Assembly (NCBI GenBank): GCA_030144725.1
Contig: JASKMD010000022.1
Coordinates: forward strand, 1,124,996 to 1,188,995
DNA length: 64,000 nt
Source of the DNA: Haematococcus lacustris
Lineage: Eukaryota; Chlorophyta; Chlorophyceae; Chlamydomonadales; Haematococcaceae
Reading direction: 5' to 3'
Part shown: positions 55,301-64,000 of the stretch, one piece after another
How positions within the stretch are numbered: the stretch's first letter is position 1
Layout: each line of letters begins with the position of its first letter
Position numbers and translations under genes: made by a program
The notes under the pieces: generated by a model
What the model saw: only the letters and a program-made list of their open reading frames with translations
The model's database searches: none
Told to the model about the DNA's origin: nothing

Positions 55301-58300
55301 CCGCTGCGTTCTTTTGGTGAGAGTCCTGAACGTTTGGTTGCTGAACGTTCTGGGTGCTGCCTCACCACTGACCACTTGGACCGCGGGCGCCATCAACGCC
55401 TGGGCCATGCTGAGCTGCAGGGAAGAGCCTGCTGAGCCTGCATGCCAGCATGCCACTCACACCATCATGATGATGGCGTAGGCTAGGGTAAGGGTGAGGG
55501 GGTTGGGGTCGGAAGAGGGGGTGGGGTTAGGAGTGAGGTTTGGGGGGTGAGGTAGTCAGCCTAATGGAGAAGGGAAGGGGCCTAGGACTGTGGTGGAGGG
55601 GAGAGGGGGGTTGGAGGGGTGGGGTGGCCAGGTGGGGTGTGGCAGGGTCAGTCTAGGCCTGTGGTACCCGGGTCACTCACCTGCTGCCCTCAGCACACGT
55701 GGTCTCAGCAGCCTGAGCTGCAGGGAGTCATTGCGCCCCACTGTCCAGGCGGTGGCCCCGGCTGCCTGCTGGCCAGCCCCCTGCCCTAGGCTTGTCACCA
55801 GTGGCCCTGTGTGAAGGCAGCAGGCAGATAGGTCGGCATCCACCCCGTTGTGCTTTTGGCGGGACAGTTGGTAAAGGGTGACTCCGGAACTTTCTTTCCG
55901 ATGGGTCAGCACTATGGCCAGGGCAACCAGTCAGACCCCCTCTGTGTCAGCTGTTGGCTGACTGTGGGCAGCAGTAGTGCCAGCGCCAGGGGGATAGGAG
56001 CTCAGGGCAGTGAAGGGGCGGCGTCAGGCTGCTGGCCATGTGACATTGCGGTGCACTGCTGCTGCATGGCCCTGCTCTGCATCTGCTGCATCTGTGGGAG
56101 TGGGTGTGAAGGTAGGTCTGGGCAATTCAGGCACGTAGCCAGTGCTCCTGGACTCCACACAAATGTTGCTGCCTCATCCCCAAGCAACTGGAGCAAACAG
56201 AGGGCTGCCACCCACAACCTTCCCTACTCTATTCCTGTCCCTGTTCTGCTCCTTTTGTGACCCTGGCCCCCAACTCTGACCCTTACCCTTACCCTGACCC
56301 CCAACGCCAACCTCTCTCTACTCTCTCTACCCGACCTCCCGACCCAAACCCAAACCTGACCCTGACCCAGCCCTGACCAGCAACATTGTTTGTAGTTCTG
56401 AAGTAACCCCCCTGCCTCTTGTTGAAGCTGGAAGACCAACACTATCATTGCGATTGCCTGGCTCTTCACTGACTATTTGCAAGGCTGACTTAGCAGATGA
56501 CCTTCCCCCATCCCCTGAATATGATGATGACAACGTGCACCCAGGACAAGACCTTGAGCAGCCAACCCACCTACAACTACTCGCAGGACCATGGCATCCA
56601 AGTCAGCCACACACTGCGCCCAGAAACCTGCAGCGACTGTGCCGCCGTCACCACCACTGCTGCTGCTGCTGCCGCTGCTGTTGCCTCCGGCCCCACTGCT
56701 GCCGCTGCCCCCACTGCTGCTGCTGTCAGGGTTGGGGGTGCTGGTGTTCGTTGGCATGGCTGTAGAGTTGGTGACAATGGCTGTTGAATTGCTTGCAGTG
56801 GCTGTTGAGTTGGTTGCAAGGGAGGCAGCGGCAGTGTCTAGCACATGGCGCAAGCGTGCTAAGCTGGACAACGCTACAGTCCAAGGGGCAAGCTCAGGTT
56901 GGCGGCGGGCTCCTAAAGCGGACAGCAAGGATAGGAATGGCTGCGGGCAAGGTCAGCAAGGTCAGCAAAGCGGGACGACACAAAGTTAGAGGGCATGGTG
57001 ACTGGGAGGAGAAGGAGAAGGATGTGGAGGAGGAGGGCGATGGGATGAGCTAGGAAGGTGTAATGGGCAAAGCGAAGTGGAGTGAAGGAAAGTGGTGCAT
57101 GCAAGGTGCCAGCCTTTGCTGAAGGTTACCATCCCTATCCCTGCTAGCTGGCCTACGCCTGCAACGTGTGCGTGCGGCATGACGTCAGGACTGCTTCCCT
57201 AGTCTGCCTTAACCTCCACCCAGGCATTGCTGTGTCCTCTGGTAGGGTAGGGGGTTCAAACCCTGTCAGGGACCTTGTGGGTCACGGGTTCGAACCCTGC
57301 CCAGGACCTAGTAGAAGATGCACAAAGGGAGGTGGTGCCAGGAGCTGCCCACCTGGAGTGACACTGAAGGGGAGCCGGTGCTGCTGCCCCTCCCGCCAGT
57401 CGCTGGGTCTGCCAGATAGAAGCTGTCACTCAGCAGCCCTGCAAGCAGCACCCAGCCAGAAATCCCAGTTAAACTGTGTCTGGCATGGGGCACATGCGGT
57501 TTTGGCTTTGTGCCCCTTCGCTTGGACCAGTGCTTTCACATGCAATAAGCCTGTAAGCCGGTGGCAAGCGACAGCGGAAGCCATAGGTACACTAGCTCCA
57601 ATAGTCACCTCCTCCAGCTGCTTTGCGTTGCTGGAGCCACATCGACACCTCCAGTACACCGGCACCAGCACCTGCACCCCATTACCCCCAGCCACTCCTG
57701 CACCCCTAGCCCTGCCTGGCTCCTTCCCCGGCCAGCACACCTGCCATGTCAACTGCCGGCACTGCATCAGGCGACCGTGCCGCCCAAGCAATCGCGTCGG
57801 ACAGCGGCGGTGAGTATGCGACCCGAAGAAACGAGAAGCGACCCGCATTTAGCAGGATGTAGGGCTGCGCGTCGCCACTGTGCATGCTGCTTTGCAAAAG
57901 TGCTCTGCGGCCCGCATCGTCGCCACCCGTGGTGTTGAGCGCAGTTGTGTCGGACAGGACATGCGTGACGGGCAGGGTCGACTTCGCGCATGTTTCTACC
58001 ACACTCCAATGCAGGGCTGCGGGTGCTCCGGCAGCACTGCACGCCAGCGGCACCCACCACACGCCCTTGACGGGCGCAGCCGACCCTCCGTCCCCGTCAT
58101 CACCCGCGCCCCCCGCCCGCGGTCCCCCGCTGCCATCACTCTCGTCACCGGTTGCGCCGCAAACGCTGCCGGGCGTGGCCGGTCGTTGCGACACTTGCAC
58201 CAGGAAGGTGCTGTTGGCCATCACAGCCGCATCGAAGCTGCTGCCGTTGGAGCCGTTGGTGACAGCGGCGGTGGTGTTCGTTGTGATGTTGAGGACGAGC

Positions 58301-61300
58301 AGAGCTGCATCGATGACCGGATAGTTGGAGTAGTATGTCCAGTCCTCCATCCAATCCGTGATTGGCAAGCCTAAGTCAAGCACAGTGGCACGGTCCAGGC
58401 AGGGAAGGGCTCAAGGCCCAAGCAACTCTAAAGCCAAACCCATTTAAGAGCCGCAGATCCAGCTCATGTCAGGCCCGTCCCTAACCCTCCCCCGCATCCC
58501 CTACGCCCCTCCCCCCACCCTCACCTCCACCCCCCACCCTCACCTCCACCCCCCACCCTCAACCCTTCCTCAGCTTTGCCAACCCCGCCCTCCCTACCAG
58601 TGGAGTTTGCTAGTGTGCCCCAGAGCTGTGCTGCGGTGACTGGTTTGAAGCTGAAGGTTGTGAGGTAGGCCTTGAGCGCCGCTAGGAAGGGGCTGTTGCG
58701 CCAGGTCAGGGGGAAGCCGGGAGCTTTGGCAGCCTTGGCAGCTCCTGGGGCGAGTAGTGCCTGCTGCAAATGCCTGGCAAGTGTCCCATCCACACAAGGC
58801 AGCCGTCCATCAGTGTCACAGCAAGTGTGTGGGTAGTGGCCACGTAGCAATGCATGGGATGGGGATGGGCGGAGGAGGGGAGGGGAAGGGGGAGGGGTGG
58901 AGGGGTGGAGGGGTGGAGGGGTGGAGGGGTGGAGGGGTGGAGGGGTGGAGGGGTGGAGGGGTGGAGGGGTGGAGGGGTGGAGGGGTGGAGGGGTGGAGGG
59001 GTGGAGGGGTGGAGGGGTGGAGGGGTGGAGGGGGGAGGGGGGAGGGAGAGGGGGAGGGTCCTGCTGCTGCTGCTGACCTGAGGCGCAGGGGCCAAGTGCG
59101 TGGGTCACTGGGCCCCTGGGGGGTGGCCGCCCCCCCGGCATGGTGGGGGCCGTCAGGCGTTGCCATGTCCGTGTAGGCATGCAGCATGCGCAGGACTGCC
59201 CCACCCTTGTCATCTGCAGGGCAGGGGTGGCCAGGAAGGCCGAGGTAAGGTGTGCTAGGAGGCCATGAGTGTTTGAAGTATACACAACAAGAGCGTTGTA
59301 CATGGTTGTATAGCAATGGCTGGGTAAAGACATTTAGCCAAAAGCAAAAGCGAAAGCAAAAGCAACACAGAAGCAAAAAAACAAAACAAAACAAAATGTC
59401 AGGAGGTTTTAGCGCAAGCCCATAAGAAACCTATAATAAACAAAAACTAAAAGCTAGGAGATGTTGGCGCAAACCAAGTGTATTGAGCAGGCAGGTGGGC
59501 GTGCAGGCTGGGGCGGGAGAGGTAGGTACAGGGCCAGACAGAGCACCCTCCTCCCCTCTCTGCCTCGGTCCTACTCATAGCCTCAACCACACCCCGCCCT
59601 GGGAGCTCACATGCAATGTCGTCAAAGAAGCTGTCATAGGCAGTGATGGCAGTGACAGGTTCGCGTGAGGACAGTGGCCGGGTACTCCGCTTACTGTCTT
59701 GCAGCAGACCCGGCAGTGTGGTGCCTGCAACACCGCGCGGCAACAGCATGCTTCCATGTGCACATGGCAGCCACCCTCCTATAAGCTCAATGAAGCTTCA
59801 CGCCTAGTAGCAGGATAACTAAAAAATAAAGCTGATACCATGCAGCCACCCTTGTATAAGCTAAAGATGAAGCTTGGAGCCTAGTACTTAAGATGGTGGA
59901 AAAGGGTAGGGTTTAAAAGAAACCTAGTATCCATACAGGTGTCATCATTGTGCCTGCAGTAGGCTGGTGGCTGGGTGGCCAGGCGGGCAAGCAGGCATGT
60001 GGGCCATGGGTAGGTAGGCATGTCTGCCCCAGCCGGGAATCGGACCCCGCACCTGTGTAGAAGAAGGTTTGGTAGTACTGGTACTCAGGCCGCCATGCAT
60101 CGGCTCCAAGGTGCTCAAAGTAGGTTGCAAACCCCTCATTCAGCCTGCAGCCTCCGCACCAACATGTGGCTGTAGGTAGCTGGCTGTGGGTGCAGGTGCA
60201 GCTGCGGGTGCGGGTGCGGGTGCGGGTGCAGGTGCAGTGCAGGTGCAGGTGCAGGTGCAGGTGCACCCAGGGCCCAGCTGGCTTGCTGTGCCTTGGGTTC
60301 AATCGCAGGCCTAGTGCAACAGCCATAGCGTGGTTGGGTGGGCTAGCTGTGGCACAGCTGTTGTTCTACCAAGCTGCTTCAGGTTTGCGAGAGCAGTAAG
60401 GCAGTAGGGCTAATGCTCAAGCCACGTGTAGCGTCTTACGCTGGCAGTGCTGTGCTGTGGGGTAGCTGGCCGTGGGTAGCTGGCTGAGTGCAGGCAGGTA
60501 AGCCACAGTGCGGTGCTGCAGCTGTAGAGGTTAGGAGGCAGAGAAGGAGCTGCACATACTGCCTGGTCACTCTGCTTCCATGCCATTACAAGGTGTGGTG
60601 TAGGATGGCTGCTGCCCCAGCCTAGGCGTGGCCTCTCAAAATGTGCTGCAGCCACTACACACTCACCACAGCTCCGTCCAATCTGCGCAGGTCACCAGGT
60701 TGCCAAACCTGCGATCATCACACCATCCCACATCATCTCACACCCTCTCACCCTATCGTAATGTGGCCACCAACTGGTCATTGTCAATTGACAATAAGAG
60801 GTGGGACATCAAAGTGACATTTCCAGTTGACAACAAACGGTGGGACCCTGCCCATCAGATCCACCATCATCAGGCGCCATGGTCAGCAACTGTCAGGCAC
60901 GACAAACATGAGGTGGGAGGTGTGACGCCCCTCACCATTGGTGTGCAATCTCATGGCTGACAGTTGCTCCCACCGCCATCATCTGTGACACGTCATCAGC
61001 ATCTGGGTCCACTAATAATTTGCTCTCCCTATAGGGCCAACCACCAAGCATCACATGCAGAGAAAGGGTGAGAAGAGCGCGTTGAGACAATGCATCACGC
61101 CAACATCATCCTTTCAAAATCTGTGTCGCCACCGCAACACCACAGGTTCATCATTTGCTGGCAAGCATGCTTTTGAGACTAGACTAGGCATGCATCTCAG
61201 CTGCCACCTCAGACATCTGTCATCTCAAACATGCTCAGCTGCCACTCCGTTGCTTGCATGCATGCTAAGTAGGTGCCTTGCTTGCTTGCATGCATGCTAG

Positions 61301-63299
61301 ATAGCTCAGCTGCCACTCCCTGCAGCCCTTGATCAGTCAATCACATGGAAGCATCAGCAAATCTGCACATTGCCAGTCTGTAGAGAAGAAGGACAGGGAA
61401 TAGGACAGGGAGTGACAAGTGTGGAAGGTGCTTACTGGTCATTGAGGTGTGATGCGAGTTAGTGATGGCAAGTGACGCTAGCGGAATGAAATGATGAGGG
61501 CATGTCACCTGAAGGTCAGCAGGCCCCAGTTTTCCATTGCTCCCGCTTCAAAGTCAGGAACGCCCACCTAGGGCCAGCATGACATGTGTGACCATGCACT
61601 GTCAGCGTGACGTGTGTGACCATGCACTGTCAGCATGACGTGTGTGACCATGCACTGTCAGCATGGCATGTGTGACCATGCACTGTCAGCATGACATGTG
61701 TGACCATGCACTGTCAGCATGGCATGTGTGACCATGCACTGTCAGCATGACATGTGTGACCATGCACTGTCAGCATGACATGTGTGACCATGCAGCCCCA
61801 TGCTGCAGGCTGCAGCCAAAGCTATGGAGGAGTCAGAGCATCAGCCATTGACGCCACCACCGCCAGAACATCGCACAAGAGCAGCGATTGACACTCGGTG
61901 CTTAGCCTAGTGTGGCAGACCAGGGAATGGGAGGGAGGCTAGCAGTCAGGGGAGGGGCAGTCCAGGGGCGGACCCGGGCAGGGAGGCGGCCAGCTGTGAG
62001 GGGAGCGTCATGATGCTATGAACTAGTTGCCAGCGGGGTCCAGTTCAGGGTTCACTCTGTATGATGGGTCAGGCATTGCCTGCCCTGTGATGATCTGTGT
62101 GATGTGATCTATCTGCTAGCTAGTTTGTCGACCACCGCTGTTTTTCCCCGCCACCCTTGACAGGTGGCAATGTGAGGACCAGAGGTGCCTGAACAGGGCT
62201 CACCAGGTCCAGTTTAGGCAACGCATAGGGCACACCCAATGCGTATGAGAAGGCAGCGAGGGCCGCACAGGCAGCCTCCAGCGCTACCTCCAGTAACTTG
62301 GCAGGCCTGCAGCAACACACAGCGAGTTGGACAGAAGCTGGGCAGAAGCTGGGCAAAACCTGGGCAAAAGCTGGGCATGGTACATGGTACCCTAGTATGT
62401 CATGGTACGTGGCAGGGTGTGGCTGACCAGCTTCATGACAACCCATGCTTGGCAGTGGCAAAGGGTTTGGGATGAGAGAAGTGGAGGTGGGGATTGGGGA
62501 CGTCAAACAGATTGTGTGGGTGTGGGTGTGGGTGTGGGTGTGGGTGTGGGTGTGGGTGAGTGTGGCTGACCCGCTTCATGGCTCACAATGAGTCACAGGG
62601 GCTCTGGAAGCAGCAGGTGACGTGACATTACTCACACACGCGTGCAAACAACAAGCATGGCCGGCAACCAGAGGTGCCCTGTTGATCAGTTTGGACTGGG
62701 GAAGAACAATATCCATGTGGTCTGTATATCATTGCATTTATTGTCATTTTATTTTGGGTATAGTCAATATTGCATTACATGTGCTGATGACATCACTGCA
62801 GACCCAATGCAATGGGCAGGGTTGTGGTATTGTATATGCTGCTCTGTGAGTGATAGCTCTGCTGCTGCCCCCTGGGCCTGGGCTCCGGCCTTAAGCTGAC
62901 TCACCTGGAGGGTGTGGCGTACACACTGATAGGTGTGATGCCAAACACAGTGCTGCAGTTGGTGGATAGGCGGGTAAAGGCGCCATGCACAAGGGCCAGT
63001 AGGTAGGTTGACATTGGTGGGGTGACCTGCAGGGTCAGGGTCAGGGTCAGGGTCAGGGTCAGGGTCAGGGTCAGGGTCAGGGTCAGGGTCAGGGTCAGGG
63101 TCAGGGTCAGGGTCAGGGTCAGGGTCAGGGTCAGGGTCAGGGCTAGGGTCCCCGCAGCTGTCCCTATCACACCCCATCACTCCACCTGGAATGTGCGCTT
63201 CACCATGCCATCAGGCAGCGTTGCCCGGCTGGCTTCAGGCATGTTGGCCAGCATGAGCAGAGGCTCTGGCTGTGCAGTCACAGTCAATGCAAACTTAGC
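52374..63299 (-). CDS. M1-family zinc aminopeptidase, partial (5' end beyond window, 3' end unresolved)
   Basis: Removes N-terminal residues from peptides. Exons with GT-AG borders: 63186-63299, 62905-63026, 62204-62306, 61509-61567, 60936-61028, 60667-60708, 60053-60144, 59611-59724, 59078-59213, 58598-58773, 57741-58370, 57353-57438, 56571-56912, 55681-55806, 55366-55428, 53491-53642, 53034-53147, 52779-52855, 52374-52483; about 917 codons. Phases fit throughout except between 57353 and 56912, where a small exon is probably missed. Substrate-binding GAMEN is in VPDFEAGAMENWGLLTF. The zinc site is HEIAHQWFGNLV, with the third ligand Glu in WLNEGFATYFE exactly 18 residues after the second His. 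The catalytic-Tyr segment FFDDIAYDKGGAVLRML has its Tyr codon split by an intron. The helical C-terminal domain follows. Several Asn-Ser-Thr sequons in 56571-56912 suggest a secreted or lumenal form. Two Fanzor-like elements interrupt it and a third lies upstream. Confidence 0.93.
54291..54752 (+). pseudogene. TnpB/Fanzor-type C-terminal fragment, copy 2
   Basis: Same frame as at 51598-52059, ending at TAG 54752, with the RuvC-III-like LDRDCNAALNMQRI and the same Pro/Lys linker and poly-Gln end (one Val-to-Met change near the C-terminus). The catalytic-domain remainder is absent. Confidence 0.65.
54878..54914. repeat. Hairpin near the 3' end of Fanzor-like copy 2
   Basis: Perfect 15-bp arms CATGTGTATGCCATG (54878-54892) and CATGGCATACACATG (54900-54914) with a 7-base loop, about 95 bp from the element end. 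The corresponding place in copy 1 (near 52185) has only one arm left. Confidence 0.85.
55154..55272 (+). repeat. (CCCTGA)n array in an M1-gene intron
   Basis: About 20 perfect units between exon 55366-55428 and the interrupted exon start at 55023. In the gene's sense strand it reads TCAGGG. Confidence 0.97.
58893..59034 (+). repeat. (GGGGTGGA)n array in an M1-gene intron
   Basis: About 17 units of 8 bp between exons 59078-59213 and 58598-58773; purine-rich on the plus strand. Confidence 0.96.
61577..61797. repeat. 28-bp minisatellite in an M1-gene intron
   Basis: About eight units built from GTGTGACCATGCACTGTCAG plus CATGACAT/CATGGCAT, ten bases from the GAMEN exon at 61509-61567. Confidence 0.93.
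62515..62557 (+). repeat. (GTGTGG)n array
   Basis: About seven units of GTGTGG in the M1-gene intron between exons 62905-63026 and 62204-62306. Confidence 0.9.
63030..63145 (+). repeat. (TCAGGG)n array flush with an M1-gene acceptor
   Basis: About 19 units. In the gene's sense strand it reads CCCTGA and ends CCCTGACCCTGCAG, the acceptor of exon 62905-63026. It makes up most of a 159-bp intron. Confidence 0.96.
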
Positions 63300-63572
63300 C
63301 TGCAAGAGCAGGGCAGCACCAGGGGCAGCAGCTGGAGCAAAGCAGAACTGGCGGTGGGAGGAGGAGGAGAGGAGTGGCACATTAGGGCGCGTGAGGGCAC
63401 ACAAGCAGTAGCACCCGCAGGGGCAGTGGCTGGAGCAGCGGCCATAGCGGGCATTGACATCATGCAAAAGTTTAACAACAGTTCAACAGGTGTTTAGGAC
63501 CCCCAAACACAGGTCCACACGTATCCCGGCCGGCTGCTCTTCAGCTGCCACCCAGCTGCTGTTGTTGAAATA

Positions 63573-63650
63573 CCGCCCCACCACCCTCCAGTGTACTGCG
63601 CCCCCCTGCCCGGCAACCCCCCAATGCTACCCAGCCCCCCGCTGCCCCAC
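63573..63650 (+). repeat. Dispersed repeat Y, partial copy
   Basis: 78 bp matching 25855-25932 of the phosphatase coding exon, immediately left of Fanzor-like copy 3. Confidence 0.85.
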
Positions 63651-63655
63651 CCACC

Positions 63656-64000
63656 GCGGGTCGGAGTGCCCTTTGCCCTTTGGTCGGAGTGCCCTTTGGG
63701 AGTGTGAGAACGAGTGACATCGCCTCCTGGGTATAATTAGGAGCTCAGCAGGTGTTAGCTGATATGAGCCTAGTGGCGCAATGCCTCCGAGGAAGCGGCC
63801 CAGTGCCGCGGAGCAAGATCCGCTTCCGATCGAAAGCCCGCGAAAACGAGGTTCGTCGTAGTCGCAGTGTGGTCCGCTGCAACTGTCCACTCCGGTGAGC
63901 TCCGCGCTGCTCACATCGCTGCTGTTCCTGCCAGCGCAGGTCCTAGCGTCCCTCCAGCCAAACAACGCGAGGAGCGAAGGGCAGAATGGAAAACCCAGCG
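63656..64000 (+). mobile_element. Fanzor/TnpB-like element copy 3, cut by the window end
   Basis: It starts within the GGTCGGAGTGCCCTTTG tandem motifs and continues through the candidate first exon (ATGCCTCCGAGGAAGCGG at 63782) into the second exon-like piece, matching copies 1 and 2 throughout. It is on the same strand as the other two. The right half lies outside the window. Confidence 0.75.

Overview
The window is nuclear DNA from a eukaryote, most likely a chlamydomonadalean green alga. I infer a Haematococcus-like species. The grounds are genes broken into many short GC-rich exons with GT-AG introns, a photorespiratory phosphatase-type gene, a DUF1995 (chloroplast-type) gene, and a repeat family whose C-terminal reading frame I remember from that group. 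There is no bacterial gene organisation.

Layout from left to right. 1-1108 (-): an Ala/Pro-rich coding region running off the left edge. 3183-9807 (-): a complete EMC2 gene in eight exons, with a pogo-like DNA transposon in its last intron and four tandem-repeat arrays in other introns. 11437-12560 (-): a weak hypothetical gene. 15841-23059 (-): a multi-exon SET-domain gene. It is divergent, across about 345 bp, from 23405-27926 (+): a complete nine-exon phosphoglycolate-phosphatase-type HAD gene, one exon of which carries a dispersed repeat. 28-33 kb: repeats, a large foldback and a hAT-like transposase remnant. 34458-42671: a fused LTR retroelement array (four LTRs, three internal regions) flanked by a 5-bp target duplication, with a second pogo-like element nested in its third internal region. 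43.9-48.7 kb (+): a DUF1995 gene. 52374-63299 (-): at least 19 exons of an M1 zinc aminopeptidase whose 5' end lies beyond the window. Inside or beside that gene sit three copies of a short element with a TnpB/Fanzor-type RuvC-III C-terminus.

The host genes do not form one pathway: ER membrane-protein insertion (EMC2), protein methylation (SET), photorespiratory or HAD phosphatase, a plastid DUF1995 protein, and peptide trimming (M1). What ties the window together is how its introns are loaded. Hexanucleotide arrays (GGGGGA, CCCCTG, CCCTGA, CCTGGG and others), minisatellites and transposons fill introns, sometimes exactly from splice site to splice site. Several insertions appear to be tolerated because they are spliced around or read through.

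Exon boundaries were worked out by hand from splice signals, phase continuity and remembered family patterns. No alignment was run.
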